This document shows, in pieces, positions 1 to 8,204 of a stretch of 15,399 bases of DNA. The notes below the pieces were generated by a model. The model saw nothing but the letters and a program-made list of their open reading frames with translations. It was not told the origin of the DNA and searched no databases. The translations under genes and the position numbers were made by a program. The stretch spans positions 1 through 15,399 of the forward strand of contig CALUBX010000086.1 of assembly GCA_943914405.1 (NCBI GenBank), in the 5' to 3' direction. Source of the DNA: an uncultured Hyphomicrobiales bacterium (GTDB lineage Bacteria > Pseudomonadota > Alphaproteobacteria > Rhizobiales > Rhizobiaceae). The number at the start of each line of letters is the position of its first letter. Position 1 is the first letter of the stretch.

Positions 1-107
1 GGAAGGCCGTGACCGGCGCAACTGCCTGAGTTTAACTGAAAGCGCTTCGTCCGGCATCAGTCGAACAACGTGACAACGCCCTTGACGCGCATCTTTCGGT
101 TCTTGTC

Positions 108-827
108 GTGGGCGCCGCGTTTGCGCCGATGGGTGCCTATTACGAGGTGTCCACCGTATGGCTGGAGCAGCGCGAACGAGACATGAAGGATGTGATCGAG
201 GCCCGCGCGAAGGTCGAGGAGGTTTGCCGGAAGAATGCCATCTCTTTCGACGTCGATCATCTCTACGACGAGCAATTCATCCTGCAGAACCATGTTTGCG
301 CGCGGGCCTTGTATGCGGACATCGTTATTGCCGGAAAGGGTATCCGTTCCGACAGTGATCTTCGAAGCCTGCTGGTCGCGGCTGCCTCCTTCGAGGCCGG
401 AACGCCCATAGTCCTGCTTCCCGATGCCGGCTCCCCATCGCTCAAACCAAAAAACGTGCTGCTGGCCTGGAATTCCCGGCCCGAGGCTGCGGCGGCCACC
501 AGGCAGGCACTGCCGCTTCTGACCGGCGCGGACCTGCTTCACGTCGTCCTTATCGATCCCGTCAATCGGTACCTCAGGAATGGCGGCGAGCCCGGCGCCG
601 ATATCGCGACATTCCTGTCGAGACACGGGGTGAAGGTTCAGGTGGAGCAGCTTTCCGGTGGCGAGCGGCCGACCGAGGACGTGCTGCGCCAGCATGCCCG
701 GGAAATTGGCGCCGACATCATCGTGATGGGCGCTTACCGCCATTCACGCCTGCGCGAACGGATATTTGGCGGCGTAACGGCGTCGATCCTGTCGGATTGC
801 GACGTGCCTGTCTTCATCGCCAGGTAA
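108..827 (+). CDS. Universal stress protein (tandem Usp), 5' end apparently disrupted
   Basis: This is a cytoplasmic UspA-superfamily protein with two Usp folds. The first half ends near residue 105 (strand ADIVIAGKG, then a TPIVLLPDAG segment). The second half starts at about residue 121 (KNVLLAWNSRPEAAAATRQA) and ends with GAYRHSRLRERIFGGVTAS at 208-226, the glycine-rich nucleotide-binding-type loop of the family. Family members of this kind are usually about 270-280 residues; 239 is short. The start given is a GTG without a visible ribosome binding site. The same frame stays open upstream to base 36 and there encodes Usp-like sequence (DNALDAHLSVLVVG), but in-frame TGA (27-29) and TAA (33-35) block any further extension. 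The first beta strand is therefore missing, so the gene is probably 5'-truncated or mutated, or starts at a weak codon. The Usp assignment is sure; the start and functionality are not. Confidence 0.75.
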   Translation: MGAAFAPMGAYYEVSTVWLEQRERDMKDVIEARAKVEEVCRKNAISFDVDHLYDEQFILQNHVCARALYADIVIAGKGIRSDSDLRSLLVAAASFEAGTPIVLLPDAGSPSLKPKNVLLAWNSRPEAAAATRQALPLLTGADLLHVVLIDPVNRYLRNGGEPGADIATFLSRHGVKVQVEQLSGGERPTEDVLRQHAREIGADIIVMGAYRHSRLRERIFGGVTASILSDCDVPVFIAR

Positions 828-851
828 CCCGGCAGCGATCCCCCTGATGAC

Positions 852-892
852 GGCGGATGCCCGTGGGTCTGTAAGCGACCCAAACATCCGCC
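852..892. repeat. Two-part stem-loop downstream of the usp gene
   Basis: The outer arms GGCGGATG (852-859) and CATCCGCC (885-892) are perfect complements. Inside them, TGGGTC (864-869) pairs with GACCCA (877-882) around the 7-base loop TGTAAGC. Together this gives 14 base pairs interrupted by one asymmetric internal loop. It begins 25 bases after the Usp stop codon and could act as a transcription terminator, although no T-run follows. It could also be part of a dispersed palindromic element of the RIME type known from rhizobia. The structure is seen directly; the role is inferred. Confidence 0.55.
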
Positions 893-904
893 TGGCAAAC
901 TCTT

Positions 905-936
905 GGTCGAAGGACATCCGTGGCAAATGTTCGACC
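905..936. repeat. Second stem-loop adjacent to the first
   Basis: The arms GGTCGAA (905-911) and TTCGACC (930-936) are perfect 7-base complements separated by 18 bases. It lies 12 bases after the first palindrome. Two neighbouring palindromes within about 85 bases match the general architecture of rhizobial intergenic mosaic elements, but I cannot confirm membership without a genome-wide copy search. Confidence 0.35.
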
Positions 937-1276
937 GATTAGCGCGGACGGGAGAGGCAGGATCATGTGGACCTCGGAAGCCAGAAGGGAACGGCCAGGA
1001 ATGACTACCTGTTCGAGAAAACCCGTCTTCACAGCCGGGTCTTCAACCGCGGCTCGCGCGTTCTGTCCTTTCTTGAAGTATTCGTTCACAGCATACGGAT
1101 GTTTCTCTCCGTGACCGTAGACAATTGCTTGCGAAAATGCTCTTAGTTTCACATTTCGAATGAAATCTGAAGTGGTCAAACGCTCAGAGGCGAGCGGATG
1201 TTTTGCATCGAGAAGCGACCGCAACTCCTTTGAACGGCGAGTTTTTCGCCTTCGGAAACAATGCTGGAGACTTTCA

Positions 1277-2290
1277 ATGCAGGATGCCCGTCGCGCCATG
1301 GCAGCCGCGTTTCTCGGTTTCGGATTGCTGACGACGCCGATGAGCGCGACCGCAGCCAACCCTTTCGAAGCCATGATCCAGAAGCTTCGCGGCAAGACCG
1401 ATGATGACCGGTTTGCCAATTCCAATGGCCGGATCGAAGCGCAGAGCGTCGACGTGGCCGGGAAATATCCGGGCCGCCTGACCGACGTTCTGGTTCGTGA
1501 AGGCGACATCGTCAAGGCAAACGATATAATCGCGTGGATTGATGATCGGGACCTGCAAACCCAGTTGCTGGGAGCAAAGGCGTCCGTCCTTCAGGCCAAA
1601 GCCGCGCGCGAACAAGCGATTGCCGCGGTCACGCAGTCGGAAAGCGCGCTCTCCATTGCGCAGACGAATTACGACCGGGTGACGAAACTGAATACCGGTC
1701 ACGTAGCGTCGGATGCCGCCCTTGACGATGCAAAAAACGCGCTGAGCGTTGCCATCGCGTCTCTGGCGACCGCAAAGGCCCAGGTGACTAGCAGTGATGC
1801 TCTCATCTCGGCGTCGGAAGCCAAAGTGGCCGAATTCAATGTCGCCCTGGAGGATCTGGTCATCCGGGCACCGATCCGGGGTCGGGTACAATATCGGCTT
1901 CGCGAGCCGGGGGAGGTCGTCGCGGCGGGAGCTCCGGTGGTGACGCTGCTTGACTTGACCGACGTGTATATGAACCTCTATCTGCGGGCAGACATCGTCG
2001 GCAAGCTTGCATCCGGCGACGAAGCCAGGCTCATTCTCGATCCGGTTCCGGACTATGTCGTTCCCGCCCGCATCACCTTCATTGCGCCCGAGGCGCAGTT
2101 CACCCCGAAGAGCGTCGAAACCCAGGACGAGCGATCACAACTGGTGTTTCGCATCAAACTGACAATTCCGCGTGAGCTGCTGAGCAAATTCGAAGACAGG
2201 GTGAAGGTTGGCGTGCGCGGAGTGGGCTTTGTCAGAACCGATCCTTCGGCCGACTGGCCGGCCGATCTCCAGGTAAAACTGCCGCAATAA
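1277..2290 (+). CDS. HlyD/EmrA-type periplasmic adaptor subunit of an ABC exporter (YhiI-like)
   Basis: This is a membrane-fusion (periplasmic adaptor) protein of 338 residues that would link the ABC exporter encoded next to it to an outer-membrane channel. The ATG at 1277 is chosen because GGAGA sits 6 bases upstream and the protein then starts with a signal peptide: ARR, a hydrophobic stretch around 8-20 and a cleavage-type ATAA near residue 27. A longer frame from 1160 would add an implausible basic leader. The two lipoyl half-motifs lie at about 51-90 (VAGKYPGRLTDVLVREGD) and at the LVIRAPIRGRVQYRLREPG segment in the middle. The intervening Ala/Gln/Lys-rich stretch (about 95-190) is the expected alpha-helical hairpin. 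The beta-barrel region holds SVETQDERSQLVFRIKL, a segment typical of the YhiI/YbhG group. The gene ends 10 bases before the RbbA-like gene, so they are very likely co-transcribed. Confidence 0.88.
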   Translation: MQDARRAMAAAFLGFGLLTTPMSATAANPFEAMIQKLRGKTDDDRFANSNGRIEAQSVDVAGKYPGRLTDVLVREGDIVKANDIIAWIDDRDLQTQLLGAKASVLQAKAAREQAIAAVTQSESALSIAQTNYDRVTKLNTGHVASDAALDDAKNALSVAIASLATAKAQVTSSDALISASEAKVAEFNVALEDLVIRAPIRGRVQYRLREPGEVVAAGAPVVTLLDLTDVYMNLYLRADIVGKLASGDEARLILDPVPDYVVPARITFIAPEAQFTPKSVETQDERSQLVFRIKLTIPRELLSKFEDRVKVGVRGVGFVRTDPSADWPADLQVKLPQ

Positions 2291-2300
2291 CAGGTGAAGC

Positions 2301-4985
2301 ATGGGTTTTGCGGCTGAGCTTCTTAAAGTCAGGCACAGATACGGACGGTCAAGGGCGCTCGACGACGTTTCGATATCAATTCCGTCGGGATGCATGGCCG
2401 GCCTGATTGGCCCCGATGGTGTTGGAAAGTCGACGCTTCTCGCTCTGATCGCCGGTGTCCGCAAGACCCAATCCGGCACTATCCATGTGCTGGACCAGGA
2501 CATCTCGCGTCTCAAAGCGAGGAAAGAGCTTTCGCCGCGGATCGCCTATATGCCCCAAGGGCTAGGCCGGAACCTTTACCCAACATTGTCTGTGCGCGAA
2601 AACCTCGATTTTTTCGGGAGGCTTTTCGGGCAAGGCGAAGAAGAACGTCAACAGCGGATCGCGATGTTGCTCGACGCGACGGGCCTGACACCATTTCCCG
2701 ATCGCCCGGCGGGTAAGCTTTCCGGGGGCATGAAGCAGAAGCTCGCGCTATGTTGCGCACTGATCCATGATCCTGATCTCCTTGTTCTCGACGAGCCCAC
2801 CACCGGCGTCGACCCTCTGTCTCGACGGCAGTTTTGGGAGTTGATCGCGCGTATCCGCGAGCGGATGACCGGGATGAGCGTCGTTGTCGCGACTGCCTAC
2901 ATGGAAGAGGCCGATCAGTTCGATTGGCTCGCCGCTATGAACGCCGGCAAGGTGATAGCGACAGGGACGCCCGCCGAGATACGCGGGGATGCCGCAACGC
3001 TCGACGAAGCTTTTATCAGGCTCTTGCCACAGCCAGCACAAATCACGGATAGCTCGATGCAACTGCATCGGGAAGCCGGGCCCTCCTCGGGTCAGCCCGC
3101 GATCGTGGCCACCCACCTCACCAAGCGCTTTGATAAATTTACCGCCGTCGACGACGTCAGCTTCGAGATCGGACAAGGCGAAATCTTCGGGTTTCTCGGT
3201 TCAAACGGCTGCGGCAAGACGACGACAATGAAGATGTTGACGGGATTGCTCGAACCGACAGAAGGCGAAACGCGACTGTTCGGCGAAAAGCTGTCCAATT
3301 CGGACATGCAGGCCCGGCAGAAAATTGGCTACATGTCGCAGGGCTTTTCTCTCTATTCGGAACTGACCGTCCGGCAAAATCTGACCCTGCACGCGCAAAT
3401 CTACGCGGCCCCGGCCACAAACATCGATGCCGCCCTTGCCGAATTCGAGCTCTTGGAGGTCGCTGAGCAAGTTCCGGAGAGCTTGCCGCTGGGTATCAGG
3501 CAAAGACTGCAGCTTGCCGTTGCAACCATCCACGACCCGCGCATTCTCATTCTTGACGAACCGACATCAGGGGTCGACCCGATCGCCCGGGATATCTTCT
3601 GGCAAAAGCTCATTTCGCTGTCCCGCGACAAGGGTGTGACGATCTTCATATCCACGCATTTTATGAACGAGGCGGAGCGCTGCGATCGGATTTCCCTCAT
3701 GCATGCGGGCCGAGTTCTGGCGATCGGCACGCCGCAGGAACTGATCCGGCAACGAAACGTGACTTCGCTCGAAGACGCTTTCATCGCCTATCTCGAAGAC
3801 CAGATGCCTGAGACGAGAAAGGCAGACATAGGGTTTACCCCTGGATTTCAGAGGAGGGCAGGTCAACACCGGACAAGCCGTCTATGGGCCTATGCATGGA
3901 GAGAAAGCCTCGAACTCTATCGCGATCCCATTCGGCTTTTTTTTGCCCTTGCCGGACCGATCATTCTCATGCTGACGATTGGCTACGGAATTTCCTTCGA
4001 TGTCGACCATATCAAGTTTGCCGTCTACGATCAGGACAAGTCAGCCGAGAGCCGGCAACTGACCGAGGAATTCAGCGCGATCCGCCAGTTCTCCGAGGAG
4101 CGGGAGATCTCAGACAGCAACGAGATCGAGACACGCATGGGACGCGGGCAGATCAGCCTTGTGCTTGAGATCCCCGATGGCTTTGGAAAAGACCTTCATG
4201 CCGGCCGGGTACCGGATGTTTCGGTCTGGATCGATGGATCGATGCCTTTCAGAGCCGAGACCGCCCGGGGTTACGCGGTCGGAATAATCGACAGGTTCGA
4301 GGATCAGCTGGCACTTGAACTCGGCATAACGGCGGCGTCGACCTTGACTGTCGAGACACGTTTTCTGTTTAATCAGGCGTTCAAGAGCGCCAACGCCATC
4401 ATCCCTTCCGTTCTCATGCTCATTTTGATGCTGGTGCCCACCATCATAGCGGCGATCGGTGTCGTGCGGGAAAAGGAAACCGGAACGATCGCAAATTTCC
4501 GATCGACACCGGTCTCCAGGCTCGAGTTCCTGGTTGGCAAGCAATTGCCCTACATCGCACTTGCTTTCATCTCCTTCTTGATGCTCTACGCTTTCGGCCG
4601 GCTGCTGTTCAGCGTGCCCTTCACGGGCAATCTGGCTCTCTTCGCAGCCGTTTCACTTGTCTATGTCGCGGCAACAACCGGCCTTGGGCAGTTCATTTCG
4701 ACTTTTACGCGCACCCAGGTCGCCGCTGTATTCGCGGCTGCGATCATCACCATCATCCCTGCCGTCAATTTTTCCGGTCTTATCGTGCCGGTTTCGTCTT
4801 TGAAGACGGCCGGATATCTGACCGGCGCCGCATTTCCCGGCGCCTGGTACCAGGAAGTTGCGGTTGGAAGCTTCGTCAAATCGATGGGTTGGTCCGATAT
4901 TTGGCCCGATGCGTTGGTTCTTCTGGGTTTTGCTTTGACTTACCTCATCCTGTCGATCGCGTTCCTCCAGAAACAGGAGCGCTAG
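2301..4985 (+). CDS. rbbA: ABC transporter fusion: two ATPase domains plus ABC-2 permease (RbbA-like)
   Basis: This inner-membrane protein of 894 residues fuses two ABC ATPases to an ABC-2 membrane domain, the architecture of E. coli RbbA (about 910 residues), which was described as a ribosome-associated ATPase and sits in an exporter-like operon. NBD1 (about 5-245) has Walker A GPDGVGKST (37-45), signature LSGGM (140-144) and Walker B with DEPTTGVDP (164-172), but Tyr200 where the H-loop histidine is expected (ATAYMEEAD). NBD2 (about 268-500) has Walker A GSNGCGKTT (300-308), Walker B with DEPTSGVDP (419-427) and His453, but its signature reads LPLGIRQR (395-402). The membrane domain follows: one helix at about 545-565, a large non-cytoplasmic loop, then about five helices to the C-terminus. 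The start has an AGGTGAAG-type site 4-5 bases upstream. Its substrate cannot be read from sequence: export is the likely job, while ribosome association is known only from the family. Confidence 0.88.
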   Translation: MGFAAELLKVRHRYGRSRALDDVSISIPSGCMAGLIGPDGVGKSTLLALIAGVRKTQSGTIHVLDQDISRLKARKELSPRIAYMPQGLGRNLYPTLSVRENLDFFGRLFGQGEEERQQRIAMLLDATGLTPFPDRPAGKLSGGMKQKLALCCALIHDPDLLVLDEPTTGVDPLSRRQFWELIARIRERMTGMSVVVATAYMEEADQFDWLAAMNAGKVIATGTPAEIRGDAATLDEAFIRLLPQPAQITDSSMQLHREAGPSSGQPAIVATHLTKRFDKFTAVDDVSFEIGQGEIFGFLGSNGCGKTTTMKMLTGLLEPTEGETRLFGEKLSNSDMQARQKIGYMSQGFSLYSELTVRQNLTLHAQIYAAPATNIDAALAEFELLEVAEQVPESLPLGIRQRLQLAVATIHDPRILILDEPTSGVDPIARDIFWQKLISLSRDKGVTIFISTHFMNEAERCDRISLMHAGRVLAIGTPQELIRQRNVTSLEDAFIAYLEDQMPETRKADIGFTPGFQRRAGQHRTSRLWAYAWRESLELYRDPIRLFFALAGPIILMLTIGYGISFDVDHIKFAVYDQDKSAESRQLTEEFSAIRQFSEEREISDSNEIETRMGRGQISLVLEIPDGFGKDLHAGRVPDVSVWIDGSMPFRAETARGYAVGIIDRFEDQLALELGITAASTLTVETRFLFNQAFKSANAIIPSVLMLILMLVPTIIAAIGVVREKETGTIANFRSTPVSRLEFLVGKQLPYIALAFISFLMLYAFGRLLFSVPFTGNLALFAAVSLVYVAATTGLGQFISTFTRTQVAAVFAAAIITIIPAVNFSGLIVPVSSLKTAGYLTGAAFPGAWYQEVAVGSFVKSMGWSDIWPDALVLLGFALTYLILSIAFLQKQER

Positions 4986-4987
4986 CA

Positions 4988-6103
4988 ATGAGATTGTCGA
5001 ACATCGTCAGATTGGCATTCAAGGAACTACGCTCGATCCGTAGCGACAGGGTCATGCTCTTCCTGATCTTCTACGTCTTCACATTTGCCACCTATCTCGT
5101 CGCGGATGCCATCTCCACCGAGATCCGCGATCTTTCGACGGTGGCCGTGGATGAGGATCAGAGCGAATTGTCACGCCGCCTGATCGGGGCGGTACAGGAG
5201 CCGTTGTTTCGCCAGCCCGAGGTCGTCGATCCGGCAAGTGCAGCATTGGGCCTGAAAAACGGCCGCTATGTGCTGGCGATGACAATACCTCCTGACTTTG
5301 AGCGAAATCTCCGGCGGGGAAAGTCTGCGACAATCTTCATCGAAACGGATGCGACGGCCGTGGCGCATGCGGGAAACGGCGTCAATTTCCTTCAGCAGGT
5401 CATCGCAGCCGAGGCCCGGGCATACCTGTCGCCCGCCGCACATGCCGGAGGGTCGGTCAATGTGGTTGTGCGCAGCCGTTTCAATCCAAATTTGACATCG
5501 AGCTGGTTTTCCTCGGTCATGCAATTGATGAACTCGATCACCATCCTGACATTGATCCTCGCCGGGGCCTCGATGATCAGGGAGCGTGAGCGTGGGACGA
5601 TTGAACATGTGCTGGTCATGCCGGTACGGCCACATGAAATCGTATTTTCGAAGATCATCGCGAACGGGCTGGTCATTCTCCTGTCAGCGGTCCTCAGCCT
5701 TGTCCTGGTCGTTCATCAGCTCGTTGGCGTTCCTCTTTCAGGGTCGCTGTCCCTTTTCGTTGGCGGCACAGCCCTTTACGTCCTAGTCGTCGCGAGCATC
5801 GGCCTTTTGCTCTCGAGTTTCACGCAATCGATGGGGCAGTTCGGGCTACTGGCAATACCCGTCATTATCGTGATGATCCTGCTATCGGGCGGAATGACGC
5901 CGATGGAATCGATGCCGGAATGGCTTCAGCTTGCCATGAACGTGATCAGCCCCGCTCCGCATTTCGTGCGCTTCATTCAGACCGTGCTCTATCGAGGGGG
6001 CGGTTTCAGTCTTGTTGCCGGTGAGATCGCTGCCATGGGGCTGATGGCTACCATAGCTTTGATCATCGTTCTCGTGCGTTTTCGCAAGGTTCTGGCAGGA
6101 TGA
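4988..6103 (+). CDS. ABC-2 type transporter permease (YhhJ-like)
   Basis: This is a 371-residue inner-membrane permease, the third gene of the exporter operon. The ATG at 4988 lies 2 bases after the previous stop codon and has AGGAG (4975-4979) 8 bases upstream; an upstream in-frame start inside the preceding gene is unlikely. There is one helix at about 20-42 (RVMLFLIFYVFTFATYLVAD), a soluble loop to about residue 175, then five helices. The ABC-2 motif MIRERERGTIEHVLVMPV lies between helices 2 and 3. The segment SGGMTPMESMPEWLQ before the last helix is characteristic of the family. The length agrees with E. coli YhhJ (about 375). Together with the membrane half of the RbbA-like protein it probably forms the heterodimeric translocation channel. 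No outer-membrane channel gene follows in the window. Confidence 0.9.
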   Translation: MRLSNIVRLAFKELRSIRSDRVMLFLIFYVFTFATYLVADAISTEIRDLSTVAVDEDQSELSRRLIGAVQEPLFRQPEVVDPASAALGLKNGRYVLAMTIPPDFERNLRRGKSATIFIETDATAVAHAGNGVNFLQQVIAAEARAYLSPAAHAGGSVNVVVRSRFNPNLTSSWFSSVMQLMNSITILTLILAGASMIRERERGTIEHVLVMPVRPHEIVFSKIIANGLVILLSAVLSLVLVVHQLVGVPLSGSLSLFVGGTALYVLVVASIGLLLSSFTQSMGQFGLLAIPVIIVMILLSGGMTPMESMPEWLQLAMNVISPAPHFVRFIQTVLYRGGGFSLVAGEIAAMGLMATIALIIVLVRFRKVLAG

Positions 6104-6399
6104 GGGACGTCTGGACCTGTGCGGCCCGCTTCTCCAGCCGAAAATTGCCCAGGTGGAAGCACTGAGCGCCAGCCTGTCGCAGCGGCAACTCTGGCACATG
6201 CTATCGGCGGCCAGCGCTAGGTGCAGCCGACGAACCCGGCTTGATGGGTCAACCGACAAGCCGGTCGAAAGGGATATCCAGGAGGATCGACAGTCCCGTT
6301 GGGCGCCATTCGCGGAACAGAGTGCCACCGATGGAGAAGGCAATTGCCAGTTTGTGAAATGTTCATCGCCCGCAGACCCAATAAAATAGGGAGTTTGTC
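6104..6399. other. Intergenic region between export operon and oleate hydratase
   Basis: These 296 bases hold one clear stem-loop (6236-6264) and no gene I can support. A plus-strand frame from GTG 6153 to 6389 would give 78 residues, but it has no ribosome binding site and no family resemblance. AGGGAG (6388-6393) just before 6400 is the ribosome binding site of the oleate hydratase gene. A TTGA-TGGG-TCAA palindrome (6241-6252) has the half-sites of an FNR/FixK box but a 4-base instead of a 6-base spacer. Confidence 0.6.
6236..6264. repeat. Stem-loop in the exporter/oleate hydratase gap
   Basis: CCGGCTTG (6236-6243) and CAAGCCGG (6257-6264) are perfect 8-base complements around a 13-base loop. 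It may end transcription of the export operon or serve as a protein-binding palindrome. No T-run follows, so a classical intrinsic terminator is not well supported. Confidence 0.45.
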
Positions 6400-8166
6400 A
6401 TGCACTATAGTAGCGGAAACTATGAAGCCTTCGTACGGCCCCGAAAGCCTGAAGGCGCTGACAGGAAAACGGCATGGTTTGTCGGATCGGGCCTTGCCGG
6501 GCTCGCGGGCGCGGCGTTCCTGATCCGCGACGGCGGCGTCGCGGGCGATCGCATCACCATTCTGGAAGAGCTAGACATTCCCGGCGGCGCGCTCGACGGT
6601 CTCGATGTGCCCGACAAGGGTTTCGTCATCCGCGGCGGCCGCGAAATGGAGGAGCATTTCGAGTGCCTGTGGGATCTGTACCGTTCCATCCCCTCGCTGG
6701 AGATCGAGGATGCCAGCGTCCTCGACGAATTCTACCGCTTGAACAAAGACGATCCTAATTTCTCACTTCAGCGCACGACCCAGAACCAGGGCCAGGACGT
6801 CCCCGACAAGCATCTGCTGACGCTGAACGACCGGGCGCAGAAAGACCTGATTTCGATCTTCCTGGCGACGCGCGAGGAGATGGAGAACAAGCGGATCAAC
6901 GAGGTCTTCAGCGAGGATTTCCTCAAGAGCAATTTCTGGCTCTACTGGCGCACCATGTTCGCCTTCGAGGAATGGCATTCCGCGCTGGAGATGAAGCTCT
7001 ACATCCACCGTTTCATCCATCATATCGCCCATCTCGCGGATTTCTCGTCGCTCAAATTCAACCGCTACAACCAGTATGAATCGATGGTTCTTCCGCTGGT
7101 CAAATGGCTGACCGATCACGGCGTCCAGTTCCGCTACGGCGTCGAGGTGACGGATGTGGACTTCGACATCCACGAAGGGCGCAAGCAGGCGACCCGCATC
7201 CACTGGAAGGAGAAGGGCGAGGAAGGCGGCGTCGATCTCGGTCCCGACGATCTTGTCTTCATCACCATCGGCTCCCTCACCGAGAATTCCGACAATGGCG
7301 ACCATCACACGCCGGCCAAGCTGAACGAAGGGCCAGCGCCGGCCTGGGATCTGTGGCGGCGCATCGCAGCCAGGGACCCGGCCTTCGGACGTCCGGACGT
7401 GTTCGGCGCCCATATCCCGGAGACCAAATGGGCGTCGGCATCGATCACGGCTCTTGATCCCCGCATCGCACACTATGTCGAGAAGATCACCAAGCGGAAT
7501 CCGTTTACAGGCAAGATCGTCTCGGCCGGCATTGTCACGGTGAAGGATTCCGCCTGGTTGCTGAGTTGGACGGTGCATCGGCAGCCCCATTTCAAGAAGC
7601 AGCCCAAGGACCAGATGATCGCCTGGTTCTATGCGCTCTTTGTCGACAAGCCCGGCGACTATGTGAAGAAGCCGATGCAGGAATGCACTGGCGAAGAGAT
7701 CACCCAGGAATGGCTCTATCACCTCGGCGTGCCCGTCGAGGACATTCCGGAGCTCGCCGCGACCGGCGCGAGCACCGTTCCCACCATGATGCCTTACATC
7801 ACCGCCTTCTTCATGCCGCGCCAGGCGGGCGACAGGCCGGATGTGGTGCCGGAGGGCGCGGTCAACTTCGCCTTCATTGGTCAGTTCGCTGAATCGAAGC
7901 AGCGCGACTGCATCTTCACCACCGAATATTCAGTGCGCACGCCGATGGAAGCCGTTTACACACTGATGAATGTCGAGCGTGGCGTGCCGGAAGTGTTCAA
8001 TTCCACCTACGATATCCGCACGCTGCTGGCAGCCATCACGCCACTCAGGGACGGCAAGGGCATTGATGTTCCCGGACCGGCCTTCCTGCGCAAAATTCTG
8101 ATGAAGAAACTCGAAGGCACCGAGATCGCCAAGCTGCTCGAGGAGTTTCATCTGATCTCCAAATGA
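6400..8166 (+). CDS. ohyA: Oleate hydratase (FAD-dependent fatty acid double-bond hydratase)
   Basis: The enzyme adds water to the cis-9 double bond of oleate and related unsaturated fatty acids, giving 10-hydroxy fatty acids (EC 4.2.1.53, formerly MCRA or myosin-cross-reactive antigen family); FAD has a structural role. It has 588 residues, normal for the family. The FAD-binding GSGLAG loop is at 29-34, with the acidic end of strand 2 at [10 protein letters not shown]. The hallmark RGGREM is at 78-83 and puts Glu82 in the position of the catalytic glutamate of the Staphylococcus aureus enzyme. Tyr201 in [13 protein letters not shown] matches the catalytic tyrosine of the same enzyme. A good AGGGAG site lies 6 bases upstream. 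Known roles include detoxifying membrane-active unsaturated fatty acids. The copper ATPase gene follows after 38 bases and may be co-transcribed. The protein looks intact. Confidence 0.95.
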   Translation: MHYSSGNYEAFVRPRKPEGADRKTAWFVGSGLAGLAGAAFLIRDGGVAGDRITILEELDIPGGALDGLDVPDKGFVIRGGREMEEHFECLWDLYRSIPSLEIEDASVLDEFYRLNKDDPNFSLQRTTQNQGQDVPDKHLLTLNDRAQKDLISIFLATREEMENKRINEVFSEDFLKSNFWLYWRTMFAFEEWHSALEMKLYIHRFIHHIAHLADFSSLKFNRYNQYESMVLPLVKWLTDHGVQFRYGVEVTDVDFDIHEGRKQATRIHWKEKGEEGGVDLGPDDLVFITIGSLTENSDNGDHHTPAKLNEGPAPAWDLWRRIAARDPAFGRPDVFGAHIPETKWASASITALDPRIAHYVEKITKRNPFTGKIVSAGIVTVKDSAWLLSWTVHRQPHFKKQPKDQMIAWFYALFVDKPGDYVKKPMQECTGEEITQEWLYHLGVPVEDIPELAATGASTVPTMMPYITAFFMPRQAGDRPDVVPEGAVNFAFIGQFAESKQRDCIFTTEYSVRTPMEAVYTLMNVERGVPEVFNSTYDIRTLLAAITPLRDGKGIDVPGPAFLRKILMKKLEGTEIAKLLEEFHLISK

Positions 8167-8204
8167 GGGAGATAAAAATCGACCGACACGCAGAAAGGAA
8201 TGGC

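Larger units (their letters stand above)
828..1276. other. Intergenic region, 449 bases, with two palindromes
   Basis: This gap separates the Usp gene from the export operon. It contains two stem-loops (listed separately) in its first 110 bases. The rest has no gene I can support. One minus-strand frame stays open across it (roughly 1515 down to 814), but it reads straight through the coding region of the adaptor gene and has no recognisable family, so I do not call it. A plus-strand frame upstream of the adaptor (1160-1276) encodes a very basic, Ser/Arg-rich stretch that looks non-coding. I found no TTGA-N6-TCAA (FNR/FixK) site. The promoter of the export operon presumably lies here, but no clear -35/-10 pair stands out. 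Confidence 0.6.

Noticed and set aside
1160..1276. Longer N-terminus for the HlyD-type adaptor from ATG 1160
   Set aside because: It would put a basic, non-family leader of 39 residues before a clear signal peptide; the ATG at 1277 has a good ribosome binding site.
6241..6252. TTGA-TGGG-TCAA palindrome as an FNR/FixK site upstream of oleate hydratase
   Set aside because: FNR/FixK boxes are TTGA-N6-TCAA; here the spacer is 4 bases, and the motif lies within a larger stem-loop that explains the symmetry.
6153..6389. 78-residue plus-strand frame in the exporter/oleate hydratase gap
   Set aside because: GTG start without ribosome binding site, no family resemblance, overlaps a stem-loop.
8163..8204. 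Copper ATPase start at ATG 8163 overlapping the oleate hydratase stop
   Set aside because: No purine-rich site upstream, and the extra residues match nothing in the family; ATG 8205 is preceded by AAAGGA at proper spacing.
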